From assembly GCA_042408595.1 (NCBI GenBank), contig JBHOQX010000053.1, positions 17,473 to 81,472 of the forward strand: a DNA stretch of 64,000 nucleotides, read 5' to 3'. The translations under genes and the position numbers were made by a program. This DNA comes from JBHOQX01 sp042408595 (lineage in GTDB: Bacteria; Chloroflexota; Chloroflexia; Chloroflexales; Roseiflexaceae). Below are positions 1 to 8,104 of this stretch, piece after piece. The notes beneath the pieces were generated by a model. It was not told the DNA's origin and ran no database searches. It was given only the letters and a program-made list of their open reading frames with translations. Positions within the stretch are counted from its first letter, which is position 1, and each line of letters starts with the position of its first letter.

Positions 1-1
1 A

Positions 2-454
2 CAGCTCCGCACCGCCGCCGCCGCGCTCGCCGCCGCCGGGGTGGAGCACCGCCCCGATCCGCCGCTCGGTATCATGATCGAAACGCCCGCCGCGGCGGTC
101 ACCGCCGATCTGCTGGCGCGGGACGCGTCCTTCTTCAGCATCGGCAGCAACGACTTGACGCAGTACGCCATGGCCGCCGACCGCGGCCAGGCCGAGCTGG
201 CCGCTCGCTACCCGCATAACGCGCCAGCGGTCTTCCGGCTGGTCGCGCGGGCCGCCGAGGCCGCCCGCGCCGCCGGCATCCCGATCGGCATCTGCGGCGA
301 GCTGGCCGCCGACCCGGATGCCGCCGTCGCGCTCGCCGGGCTGGGGCTCGATGAGCTGAGCATGGCCCCCGCAAGCATTCCGCTGGTCAAGGAGCGGCTG
401 GCGGCTACGACCGAGGCGGACGCGCAGGCCGCCGCGCGCCGGGCGCTCGGTTGA
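2..454 (+). CDS. ptsI: PTS enzyme I (phosphoenolpyruvate-protein phosphotransferase), C-terminal part
   Basis: This is the last 150 codons of a gene that begins before the window. The protein matches the C-terminal PEP-binding barrel of enzyme I. It has the stretch IETPAAA, then FFSIGSNDLTQYAMAADR, and the active-site cysteine in GICGEL, followed by the family end SMAPASIPLVKERL. Enzyme I takes phosphate from PEP and passes it to HPr in the cytoplasm. Pyruvate phosphate dikinase and PEP synthase share this barrel, but the IGSNDLTQY and GICGE contexts fit enzyme I best. The N-terminal histidine domain is not in view, so a multiphosphoryl-transfer fusion cannot be excluded. Confidence 0.85.
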   Translation, partial: QLRTAAAALAAAGVEHRPDPPLGIMIETPAAAVTADLLARDASFFSIGSNDLTQYAMAADRGQAELAARYPHNAPAVFRLVARAAEAARAAGIPIGICGELAADPDAAVALAGLGLDELSMAPASIPLVKERLAATTEADAQAAARRALG

Positions 455-503
455 CAGCGCGGCGTACCTTGCGGATTGGTCTCTTCGAGCCGAGGCATGC
501 ACG

Positions 504-824
504 ATGGTCCGCTGGACGTTTCTCACCAATCACGCCCAGGTGCTGCTGTGTATCGCGCGCCGCCCGCGCATCACCGCTCGGGAGATCGCCGAGGTGGTCG
601 GCATCACCGAGCGCGCCGTGCAACGCCTGATCCACGATCTGGAGGAGAGCGGCTATATCTCGCATGAGCGCGTCGGGCGGCAGAATTACTACATCGTGCA
701 CATGGACCGGCCGATGCGCCACCCGGCGCAGGAGGGCCGCCCGATCCGCGAGTTGATCGCCCTGCTGACCCCGCTCGCGGTGCAGGAGGACCAGCCGGCG
801 CCCGACACCGCAGCTGCGGAGTAA
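504..824 (+). CDS. Small winged-helix transcriptional regulator
   Basis: A 106-residue protein that is essentially one winged helix. Residues 8-60 hold a helix-turn-helix (ITAREIAEVVGITERAVQRL) followed by a wing (GYISHERVGRQNYYIV). The C-terminal 40 residues look unstructured. It resembles ArsR/MarR-like stand-alone DNA-binding domains. No metal-binding cysteines are visible, so a metal sensor is unlikely. It starts 49 bp after the enzyme I gene on the same strand and may be co-transcribed with it. Its target is unknown. Confidence 0.75.
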   Translation: MVRWTFLTNHAQVLLCIARRPRITAREIAEVVGITERAVQRLIHDLEESGYISHERVGRQNYYIVHMDRPMRHPAQEGRPIRELIALLTPLAVQEDQPAPDTAAAE

Positions 825-942
825 GATGAGCTCCCGTCGGTCGGCTGGGTTGCAGACAGCCACCAGTGCGCCTGCTCCTGCCCCCGAGAAGCGGTCTGAA
901 ACATCCCCGGCGGGGGACACAGCGCGGCCTCTAAACGCACGC

Positions 943-991
943 GTGCTCCGCCGCGTGTCGGCGGCCAGACCGCCGACACGCGGCGGAGCAC
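943..991. terminator. 22-bp perfect inverted repeat between convergent genes
   Basis: The arms at 943-964 and 970-991 are exact reverse complements around a 5-nt loop. The structure lies between the end of the winged-helix gene (plus) and the end of dabA (minus). Neither strand shows a U-run after the stem. I infer a bidirectional transcription end or an mRNA 3'-end stabiliser. Confidence 0.5.
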
Positions 992-1046
992 AGGGATCTT
1001 GGCAGGCGTAGCCCGCCAACCCTCCCCGCCTCAGACGGCCCGTGAG

Positions 1047-3443
1047 TCAGCCCGCGGCCTCGCGGGGCGCCAGTGCTGCGTCGGTCTCCCATTCCCACCC
1101 GGCGCCGGGGCGCCAGCGGGCCACGGCGGCGCTGTCCGGGCTCAGCGCAAAGAGCCGCACCCAGCCGTTCTCCACCAGGTCGCGTACACCCAGCTGAGCC
1201 GCCAGCACGGCCTCGATCCGATCCGTCGGCGCCTCGACCACCACCTGTAGCCGCAGCGGCTCGTGGTACCAGGCGCCATCCGGCCCCTGCACCGACTGAA
1301 GCGCCAGGCCGGTGCGCAGATCGCCGCCGTTGCCCAGCACCACACCGAGCGTGCCCACCCGATTGTGCAGCGCCTTCGTGCCGCAGCCGAACAGGTCATT
1401 GTCGACGGTCGAGGCGAAGTATTGCAGGTTGATCCACGACGCCACCACCATCGGCGCGGTCAAAACGAGCGTCAGGATGGAATTGTCCGGATCGGTCGTC
1501 CAGTCGTACTCGTGGAGAAACGCGCGCCCCCCCAGGTCCACACCGCGGGTGCGGTCGCGCCGCGCGGCGATGAAGGCGGCGTTGCGTGCTAGCGCCCATT
1601 CGGGGCGCACCTCCGACCAGTCGCGCGCACGGCGGCGCAGCAGCCGGGCGAGCCGCGGCCGCGGTGCCGCCGCAATCCCTAGCCCGGCGGCGCGCTCGGC
1701 GCGAGTGCGCGCACCGGCCTCTGCCAGCCAGGCTTCGAGCTGCGCCATGTCGGCCAGGTGGGTAGCGGGCACGCGGTCGCGGTCGAGCAGGCGCACGGTA
1801 TCGTCGCTCGTATTGTGCACCGCGGGCAGAAAGTATGTGTCGGCGGGCACAAGGTAGCCGCAGGCCGGCAGCGCCGCGCGTACCTGTGGATCGTTGAGCA
1901 GCGCGGCGGCGATGCGCGCGTTGATCGCGCCGCCATGGCCCCCGCAGGCGCCACAGTCCAGCCCGGCCTGATGCGGGTTGTTCTCGCTGCACCCTTCGTG
2001 GCCGGCAAGCAACACGATCCGACCATACCGCTCGCGCAGGCCCATGTTCTTCAGGATGAGCGCCGCCAGCTCCACACGCGACTCCACGGCGACACCCGAC
2101 CCGTGGCCGGACTCGAGCGTGAACGGCGCGCTGCCCTCGTCGTCGCGCGGGGCCACCAGTCGGGCCAGCGCGTCGCCTGCCAAACCAAGCGCGTAGCCGA
2201 GGCCCAGGGTCTCGACGAAGGTGTAGGCCGCAGCGGGTGCGGTCGTCGCCCGCTTCAGCGCGCTTCCACCCTGCCAGAGCGGCGCGGGAGCCTGCGAGCG
2301 CACCTGGAGGCCCGGCTGGAGCAACACCGGGCAGCGGGCGCTGTGGCCGGCCGCGGTCTCCCAATCCAGAAACACGCCGAAGAATCCGGCGAAGCCGCGC
2401 GTCTCGATCGCCGGGCTGAGCGCTTCCAGATGGCGGCGCAGCACTTCCGAGCGCACATCGATGCAGAAGACCGCCTGTACCGCGGGCCGCGGCGCAGTGC
2501 CGGCGGGCGGCGGCCGGAGCCCTCCCAGCAGCCGGCGGGCATAGCCATCCTCTAACGCTTCCTGGAAGATCAGGCGCACCGTCTCATCCTCCACATCCGG
2601 CAGCACCACAGGCTGCGGGCGATCGCCCGCCCACGGGAGCAGGCGGGCCGCCGCCGCATCGGTGCAGACACGCATGGCCAACAGGTCGAGCAGCGGGCCG
2701 ATCTCGCAGTCGCCTGCGGCCCAGACCGCACGGCGTAGGAACGAAGCCCAGCCGAACACCCCGCCGAGCAGCCGGTAAAAATACGCCGGCCGTTCGGCGG
2801 AATGGAGCCGGAGCTCGTCGGCCAGCGCCTCGATCGCGGCCAGCGGCTGCGTGGGCAGCCGCGCTGCCCAGGGGCGCCAGCCGGCCATGCCGCGCAGCTC
2901 CAGCGAGCGGTCGGCTATCGCCGCCTCGCGCCAGGCGGCGTACAGCCCGGCGGCATCCGGCGTGCGGCCCCAGGCGGCGGCGGTGTCCGGCGCGAGGTGC
3001 GCGGCGCACCAGTCGGCGGTGTGGCGGACGAGGTGCTCGTTCCAGCGCGTGCCGTGCTGCTGATCGTAGCGCTCGGCGTAGGTCAGCACGCTGGCGGGCG
3101 GGCGGGTTGGGATCGGCGCCCGGCCGTCGAGAATCGCCATGAGCGTCGCGGGGTCGTGCCCGACGCGGCCGGCGGCGCGCTCCAATTCGGCCCGGCCGAA
3201 GGCGCCGGCGCGCCAGCGCTCGCGGTAGTAGGCGATTCCGGGCAGCACACGCCCGCCCAGCCCGTCGCTGATGGTCCGCGCCGCCTCGGCGATCGGCTGC
3301 CCGGCAAAACCCAGGAATGGATTGACGGCCACATAGTTCTCGAGGTCCCACAGAGGCGGGATGCGCCGGCAGACCTCGAGCGCGTCGTCCAGCACCGATG
3401 CCATTACATACTCCGGAGCGAGCGGGCTGGCGATTCTAAGCAT
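1047..3443 (-). CDS. dabA: DabA-type inorganic carbon transporter subunit (UPF0753/DUF2309)
   Basis: 798 residues, the usual length of the family. DabA is a carbonic-anhydrase-like cytoplasmic subunit that works with the membrane protein DabB to accumulate bicarbonate. The zinc-site pattern is intact: C327 and D329 in FCIDVRSE, H482 in AGHEGC, and C497 in GLDCGACGGHGG. The 15-residue spacing between the last two ligands is the one known for the family. The N-terminal WDLENYVAVNPFLG motif and the C-terminal NLQYFASTVDN motif are also typical. The start overlaps the end of dabB by 8 bp, so the two are translationally coupled. A later Met at residue 14 is a possible alternative start. Confidence 0.93.
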   Translation of the reverse strand: MLRIASPLAPEYVMASVLDDALEVCRRIPPLWDLENYVAVNPFLGFAGQPIAEAARTISDGLGGRVLPGIAYYRERWRAGAFGRAELERAAGRVGHDPATLMAILDGRAPIPTRPPASVLTYAERYDQQHGTRWNEHLVRHTADWCAAHLAPDTAAAWGRTPDAAGLYAAWREAAIADRSLELRGMAGWRPWAARLPTQPLAAIEALADELRLHSAERPAYFYRLLGGVFGWASFLRRAVWAAGDCEIGPLLDLLAMRVCTDAAAARLLPWAGDRPQPVVLPDVEDETVRLIFQEALEDGYARRLLGGLRPPPAGTAPRPAVQAVFCIDVRSEVLRRHLEALSPAIETRGFAGFFGVFLDWETAAGHSARCPVLLQPGLQVRSQAPAPLWQGGSALKRATTAPAAAYTFVETLGLGYALGLAGDALARLVAPRDDEGSAPFTLESGHGSGVAVESRVELAALILKNMGLRERYGRIVLLAGHEGCSENNPHQAGLDCGACGGHGGAINARIAAALLNDPQVRAALPACGYLVPADTYFLPAVHNTSDDTVRLLDRDRVPATHLADMAQLEAWLAEAGARTRAERAAGLGIAAAPRPRLARLLRRRARDWSEVRPEWALARNAAFIAARRDRTRGVDLGGRAFLHEYDWTTDPDNSILTLVLTAPMVVASWINLQYFASTVDNDLFGCGTKALHNRVGTLGVVLGNGGDLRTGLALQSVQGPDGAWYHEPLRLQVVVEAPTDRIEAVLAAQLGVRDLVENGWVRLFALSPDSAAVARWRPGAGWEWETDAALAPREAAG

Positions 3444-4929
3444 GTGTCACCTCCGTAGTCTGCACACCGCCCCAGATGCGCTCCACCAGGCGGTCGGCAA
3501 GCGTTCCGATATAGAAGCCGTGCAAGGCGTGGACATACAACACCCGGCCGGCGGGTGTCCGCCCCACGAGCGGCAGCAACGCGTAGAGTGCGGCCAGCAG
3601 CGTGAAGACAGCGACCGGCAGGAGCGCAGCAGCCCAGGCGAGCGGGCCGGTGGGCAGGGGCAGTTCGCCGAATATCGGCGCGAAGAACGCCGCCGCACCC
3701 TGATACAGCGCGCCGGCCAAGAACGCCCCGCCGATCGTCGCGCCGACCGCCGCCAGCGCCGCCACCAGCGTGCTGCGGCGGGGCGCCTGGAAACAGGCGA
3801 GCCACACCTGGCCAAGCGCCAGCGCGACGATCCCGCTGAGCGCCAGCTCCCCCGGCGAATGGAACGGGTCGAAGCCGGTCGCCCGCGCCGCCAGGCCAAG
3901 CGCCGGCAGCGCCGCCAGCGTGCCGAGCAGCGCCAGGCCGAGTGCGGCGGGCGGGGCGAGGCGCGGCGCGGGCGCGGTGGGCCGCGGCAGGCCGCCGGTG
4001 CGGAGGAACGCCCACGCCTTGTAGCAGCCATGGCCGACAAGGTGCAGCACGGCGGCGGGGAACGCCGCAAGCCCCAGTTGCACCATCATAAAGCCCATCT
4101 GGCTGACGGTGGACCAGGCAAGCGTGCGCTTGACGTTCGTCTGCGCCCACATCGCCACCATCCCCAGCGCGGCGGTGATCGTGCCGACCAGCGCCAGCAG
4201 GAAGAGCGCCAAAGGCGCCCGCACCAGCAGCGGCGCGAAATGGAGCAGCAGCACCCCACCGGCGTTGATGATCCCGGCGTGCATCAGCGCCGAGACCGGC
4301 GTCGGCGCCTCCAGCGTCTCCGGCAGCCAGCTATGGAACGGGACCTGCGCCGACTTGGTCAGCGCGGCGGCCACCACCAACAGCGCGACAGCCGTCGGGG
4401 CGGCGGGCCAACCGGCCGGCTGATCGACGCGCGCCAGGAATGTGTGCAGGTCGAGTGTGCCCCACTGCCAGAGGATCAGCCCAATCGCCGCGAGCAACAT
4501 CGCATCGCCCAGGCGGCTGATCAGGAACTTCTTGCGCGCCGGCGGGTGGGCCGCACCCCGGGTGCGATAGTAGGTCAGCAGTTGGTGCAGCCCCAGGCTG
4601 GTGAGCAGCCACGCGCCGAACAGCAGCAGCAGGTTCGTCGCAAAGATGAAGACGTAGGCGGCAGCCACGGTGAACGCCAGCCAGCGCAAGAAGGCGCGCT
4701 GGCGCGGCTCGCCATTGAGATAGCGCAGCGCGAAACGGTAGACCACGGCGCCGACTCCGGCGACGAGCAGGGAGAGGGTCGCGCTCAGCCGATCGACCGT
4801 CAGCCCGGCCAGCGCCAGCGGCTGCGGGTCGGCCGCCTGCGCTGCCAGCAGCGCCAGCGAGAGAGCCACCAGCCCGACGAGAGGGGCGAGAAGCGCATAC
4901 TCGCTGCGCCCCGCCTGATTGTCAGCCAT
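3436..4929 (-). CDS. dabB: DabB-type membrane subunit (NuoL/MrpA family) of the inorganic carbon transporter
   Basis: 497 residues, almost entirely hydrophobic with about 13-14 membrane segments. It belongs to the proton-conducting antiporter family of NuoL, MrpA and DabB. The family signature TKSAQVPFHSWLPE followed by AMEAPTPVSALMHAG-like sequence (here LEAPTPVSALMHAG) and NVKRTLAWSTVSQMGFM is clear. In Dab complexes this subunit couples ion flow to DabA. The chosen start at 4929 has a GAGGAGG ribosome site 8 nt upstream; an open frame extends to 5055 but that region carries a promoter. The gene lies between carbonic anhydrase and dabA, which supports DabB over a respiratory-complex role. 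Confidence 0.92.
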   Translation of the reverse strand: MADNQAGRSEYALLAPLVGLVALSLALLAAQAADPQPLALAGLTVDRLSATLSLLVAGVGAVVYRFALRYLNGEPRQRAFLRWLAFTVAAAYVFIFATNLLLLFGAWLLTSLGLHQLLTYYRTRGAAHPPARKKFLISRLGDAMLLAAIGLILWQWGTLDLHTFLARVDQPAGWPAAPTAVALLVVAAALTKSAQVPFHSWLPETLEAPTPVSALMHAGIINAGGVLLLHFAPLLVRAPLALFLLALVGTITAALGMVAMWAQTNVKRTLAWSTVSQMGFMMVQLGLAAFPAAVLHLVGHGCYKAWAFLRTGGLPRPTAPAPRLAPPAALGLALLGTLAALPALGLAARATGFDPFHSPGELALSGIVALALGQVWLACFQAPRRSTLVAALAAVGATIGGAFLAGALYQGAAAFFAPIFGELPLPTGPLAWAAALLPVAVFTLLAALYALLPLVGRTPAGRVLYVHALHGFYIGTLADRLVERIWGGVQTTEVTHA

Positions 4930-4972
4930 CGGCCATTCCTCCTCTGATGCATCCAGCCCGGTTCCGTACACC

Positions 4973-5014
4973 GGCGCCGCCGGGGGCGGGGCCATTCGCG
5001 CCCCCGGCGGCGCC
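4973..5014 (-). promoter_or_regulatory. 16-bp GC-rich stem-loop in the dabB leader
   Basis: The arms at 4973-4988 and 4999-5014 are perfect reverse complements with a 10-nt loop. If the promoter at 5025-5055 is used, the stem would form within the first 45 nt of the transcript, well upstream of the dabB ribosome site. It has no U-tract. It could be a 5' mRNA stabiliser, an attenuator, or the end of the carbonic anhydrase transcript. Confidence 0.45.
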
Positions 5015-5024
5015 TCTTGCGTAT

Positions 5025-5055
5025 AGTATATCACGAATTTTGGATCGTATTTCAA
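5025..5055 (-). promoter_or_regulatory. Candidate promoter of dabBA
   Basis: On the minus strand TTGAAA (5050-5055) is followed after 19 nt by TATACT (5025-5030). The spacing is longer than ideal. Its position in an AT-rich island just upstream of dabB suggests dabBA can be transcribed separately from the carbonic anhydrase gene. Confidence 0.45.
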
Positions 5056-5175
5056 GAGCAGCCGTAGGCCGGGTCCGGCCGTGACCCGGAGCAGAGCGGG
5101 AGAGATGGCGCAATGATGGGCGCGTTCCGGCGCACACAGAGGAGTCAGGCGGCAGGTCGGCGGGCTACGAGACCG

Positions 5176-5850
5176 TCAGGAGGAAGCGGAATGGCCAGCA
5201 TGCCCAGCAGCGATCGACACCACCGCCGCGGCGTAACGCTCGGGCAGCATCCCGGGGCATTCAACGCTGAGCGGCAGCTCGCGCAGCAGCCCGTCGGCGA
5301 TGTCGTAGATCCAGCCGTGGATGGCCAGTTCCTGCCCACGCGCCCAGGCATCCTGCACAATCGTCGTCTCGCAGACATTCGCCACCTGCTCAGCGACATT
5401 CAGCGCGCAGAGCAGGCGGAACCGCTGGCCCTCATCACGACACCGCGCCAGCAACGGGGCGTGCGTTCGGGCCACATCCTGGATATGGCGCACCCAGTTG
5501 TCGATCAGCCCGAGCCGGCTGTTGCGCAGCGCGGCCAGCACGCCGCCGCAGCCGTAGTGCCCGCAGACGATCACGTGCCGTACCTTCAGCACCTCCACCG
5601 CGTAGTGCAGTACCGAGAGGCAGTTCAGGTCGGTATGCACCACGACGTTGGCGATGTTGCGGTGCACGAAAATCTCACCAGGCGCCATCCCGACGAGATC
5701 GTTCGCCGGGACGCGGCTGTCCGCGCAGCCGATCCAGAGGTAGGCAGGGGTCTGCTGGGCGGCCAGCCGCGCGAAGAAGTCGGGGTCCGACGCGGTCATC
5801 CGCGCTGCCCAAGCGCGGTTGTTCCGCAGTAATGGCTCCAGGCCGGGCAT
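5176..5850 (-). CDS. Beta-class carbonic anhydrase
   Basis: 224 residues. Carbonic anhydrase interconverts CO2 and bicarbonate in the cytoplasm. Zinc ligands C42, H98 and C101 and the D44-R46 dyad are all present (CADSR and CGHYGCGG), as is GEIFVHRNIAN. The start at 5850 is preceded by GGAGG, and N-terminal extensions of the frame do not look like this family. A minus-strand TACAAT box lies at 5912-5917. The gene is followed after about 250 bp by dabB and dabA in the same direction, so it probably supplies or drains bicarbonate for the same carbon-acquisition function. Confidence 0.95.
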   Translation of the reverse strand: MPGLEPLLRNNRAWAARMTASDPDFFARLAAQQTPAYLWIGCADSRVPANDLVGMAPGEIFVHRNIANVVVHTDLNCLSVLHYAVEVLKVRHVIVCGHYGCGGVLAALRNSRLGLIDNWVRHIQDVARTHAPLLARCRDEGQRFRLLCALNVAEQVANVCETTIVQDAWARGQELAIHGWIYDIADGLLRELPLSVECPGMLPERYAAAVVSIAAGHAGHSASS

Positions 5851-6000
5851 AGCGCCTCCGAATGGCAGGACGGAGGTGGCAGGGCGCAACGCGCGGGTCT
5901 GCCCGCGCCTCATTGTACCCGAAACGCGTCGGCAGGCGAACACGACAGCGCCCGGACGCTTTCGCGCCCGGGCGCCGCACAAGGGGGAATGTATCTGTCC

Positions 6001-6606
6001 TCAGAACTCGCCGCCGATATCGCCGCCCCCGCCATCGCCGAACCAGTCACCGCCGACGTCGCCGCCGACGTCGCCGCCGGTCTCGTCGGCCGCCGCGCTG
6101 CCATCGGCCCCGGCGTCGAGCAGGCCCGGGTCGGCGAACGAGTCCATAAACGACTGGGCGACCATGCTGCCGACGAAGCCGGCGGCCAAGCTGGCGAAGA
6201 GGGTCGTACCCAGGCCAAGGCCGGGGCCGCCCACGCCGCCGAGGGCCCGCTCGACCGTACCGGGCTGCCGTAGCTCGGCGAGGGTCGCCATGCGTGCCAG
6301 GCTCTGCGGGTCGTCGCTGCCGGGGCGGATCGCGGCGCGCTCGGCTTCCGGCAGCGTAGTGGACAGCTCGCGCAGCACAACCTGGCGTTGCTCAGGGGTG
6401 AGCTTCGCGAACGCTTCGGCGTGCGCCTGCTCGATCGTCTCCGGCGGCGCGGTGCTGATCATGTAGCGGTAGCGGGCGATCGCCTGCTCGTCCGTCAGCG
6501 GCCCAGGGTCGTTGCGCGCGAACGCGCCGTAGGGAGCGCTCCGTCCAGCGGCTGGCTGCTTCGGCGCAGATTTCCGTCCAAACAGCCGATCAAGCACTTC
6601 CATCAT
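6001..6606 (-). CDS. Hypothetical protein with Gly/Asp-rich C-terminal tail
   Basis: 201 residues of unknown function. The start is set by AAAGGAG before two consecutive ATGs. The N-terminal half is helical and charged, with one region about residues 35-105 rich in Glu and Arg. A hydrophobic Gly-rich segment (GGVGGPGLGLG to AAGFVGSMVAQSF) could be one membrane pass. The last 25 residues are a repetitive Gly-Asp tail (DVGGDVGGDWFGDGGGG), which resembles tails on surface or TPM-type proteins but is not diagnostic. It is divergent from the gene at 7022. Confidence 0.65.
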   Translation of the reverse strand: MMEVLDRLFGRKSAPKQPAAGRSAPYGAFARNDPGPLTDEQAIARYRYMISTAPPETIEQAHAEAFAKLTPEQRQVVLRELSTTLPEAERAAIRPGSDDPQSLARMATLAELRQPGTVERALGGVGGPGLGLGTTLFASLAAGFVGSMVAQSFMDSFADPGLLDAGADGSAAADETGGDVGGDVGGDWFGDGGGGDIGGEF

Positions 6607-7021
6607 TCGCACTCCTTTCACCGATTGGTGCGGTGCGGCGCGGCCACGTTGCCCGCCGCACCGCTCTCTCCTTCTCGATGATTGTATCGTAGCCGATGGC
6701 CGGAGTTTCCGGCAGGGCCGATCTTCCCGGATCGTGCGGGCATCCTTCCCGATCCCGGGAGCCGGTGCTCTTTTGTTTGCAAGAGCACCCCGGCGGTTTG
6801 CGTTGCTGTTTTTGCAAATGGGGGAGGCTTGGCGATGGGCGTCGTTGCAGGTGGTGGTGCGTTCAATACCCTCATCCCCTGCCTCTGCGCACGTGTCCGG
6901 AAGCGGGGGTATCATCTGGCCGCCGACTGCGGTGCGTCATGCGCGCCGCGGGCAGACCGGCGTGCTATGCTATAATCACCTGGTTTCCCCAAACGGCGGT
7001 GCGAGCAGCAAGGAGGCTCCC
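6607..7021. other. Divergent intergenic region with a short hairpin
   Basis: This 415-bp spacer separates two divergent hypothetical genes. It holds an 8-bp inverted repeat (6765-6772 and 6781-6788, loop 8) that may be an operator, a minus-strand TACAAT box at 6681-6686 and the plus-strand promoter described separately. I see no RNA gene or coding region in it. Confidence 0.5.
6968..6976 (+). promoter_or_regulatory. Extended -10 promoter
   Basis: TGC followed by TATAAT (6971-6976), 46 bp upstream of the start at 7022, with no good -35. AGGAGG at 7011-7016 is the ribosome site of that gene. Confidence 0.6.
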
Positions 7022-7489
7022 ATGCCAGACGCAATAGACACGACGGTCGAGCGGGTGTTGAGCGGCGCGGACGCCAGCCCCGAGGCCGCGCTGCGCGGGT
7101 TGGACTCCGCGCTGGAGCAGGAGATCGCCGCGCGGGCGGCGGTGCTCGGCGCGGCCGAGCCGGCGTGGGTGCTCGGCGCGGAGGGCGGCGGCCCGCTCGG
7201 CCTGGCACGGCGCTTCATCGCCTTCTACACCGCGGCGTTGCGGCGCGAGCTGTGCGATGCCGAGGGCGGCTGCCTGAAGCAGAAATACCGCGATCTGATC
7301 GGCAGCGAGGATACCAAGACCCAGATAAAGCAGGTGACGCCCGGCGTGCTCGAGGCGCTCGGCGCGGACAAGGATCGGTTCGCCTCGCCGGTCACGATCG
7401 GCGCATATGTCGCCCTGTGGCTGGTGCGCAGCGGCCTGGAGCAATGGTGCGCCGCCCCTTCTGACACGAATACACAATCCTTCGGATGA
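7022..7489 (+). CDS. Hypothetical protein
   Basis: 155 residues, not recognised. The start has a strong AGGAGG site 5 nt upstream and a clear promoter. The protein looks soluble and mostly helical. It has two cysteines close together (ELCDAEGGCLKQKY) and a C-terminal stretch VTIGAYVALWLVRSGLEQWC that could be an amphipathic helix. No catalytic motif is evident. The next gene follows after 55 bp and may be co-transcribed. Confidence 0.65.
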   Translation: MPDAIDTTVERVLSGADASPEAALRGLDSALEQEIAARAAVLGAAEPAWVLGAEGGGPLGLARRFIAFYTAALRRELCDAEGGCLKQKYRDLIGSEDTKTQIKQVTPGVLEALGADKDRFASPVTIGAYVALWLVRSGLEQWCAAPSDTNTQSFG

Positions 7490-7544
7490 CGAGGCCTTCT
7501 CCGCAATCGCCTGTCATCGTTTTGTCGCGGCTACCTGCCATGCC

Positions 7545-7961
7545 ATGGCTGAACCACCTGCCATCGAGATCGCGCTGCGCGCCCGCTATGCCGAAACGGA
7601 TGCGATGGGTGTCGTCCATCACGCCAGCTACATCATCTGGCTGGAGCAGGGGCGCACCGAGCTTCTGCGGGCCGCCGGCGCCAGCTACCGCGAGATCGAG
7701 GCACACGGCTATTTCGTCGTCCTGACCGACCTGCGGGCGCGCTACCTGGCCCCGGCCCGCTACGATGACATGGTGATTGTCCGCACCTGGCTGGCGGAGC
7801 TGCGCAGCCGCCAGGTCGCCTTCGGCTACGACCTGCGCCTGGCCGAGACCGGCGCGCCGCTCGTGACGGCCCGCAGCGAGCACATCGTTGTCGCACGCGA
7901 GACGGGCCGCCCGGTGCGGCTGCCGGAGCGCCTGCTCGCCGCGCTGCAGGGGCTTCGCTGA
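7545..7961 (+). CDS. Acyl-CoA thioesterase, 4-hydroxybenzoyl-CoA thioesterase (YbgC-like) family
   Basis: 138 residues, the normal size of a single hotdog domain. The active-site motif is intact: D19 in RYAETDAMGVVHHASYIIW, with the following Tyr and Glu (WLEQGRTELLR). These enzymes hydrolyse acyl-CoA or acyl-ACP thioesters in the cytoplasm. The exact substrate cannot be read from sequence. No strong ribosome site precedes the ATG at 7545, so an upstream start is possible, but family homology begins at residue 8. Confidence 0.88.
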   Translation: MAEPPAIEIALRARYAETDAMGVVHHASYIIWLEQGRTELLRAAGASYREIEAHGYFVVLTDLRARYLAPARYDDMVIVRTWLAELRSRQVAFGYDLRLAETGAPLVTARSEHIVVARETGRPVRLPERLLAALQGLR

Positions 7962-8060
7962 GAAACGAAACCCACGCAGGCAAGCCGTAGAGTGCAGATT
8001 TTGATTAGCGATTGCGGCGCCTGCGGGTACGTACTGCCGCAACGCGGCACGGCCAAGCTG

Positions 8061-8081
8061 CGATCGGCGCTCAGCCGATCG
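8061..8081. other. 8-bp stem-loop upstream of the phosphate-transporter-like gene
   Basis: Arms 8061-8068 and 8074-8081 are exact inverted repeats around GCTCA. It lies 23 bp upstream of the start at 8105. It may end the thioesterase transcript or act as a leader element. There is no U-run. Confidence 0.3.
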
Positions 8082-8104
8082 GTAATGCTCCAGATGGGTA
8101 AGCG

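Noticed and set aside
1142..2364. Long open frames overlapping dabA in other frames
   Set aside because: High GC gives long frames on all strands. These have Arg/Pro/Ala-rich products, no ribosome site and no family resemblance, while dabA has intact catalytic motifs.
4930..5055. N-terminal extension of DabB to a Met at 5055
   Set aside because: The extension includes the promoter and hairpin and is not found in the family. The ATG at 4929 has a strong ribosome site.
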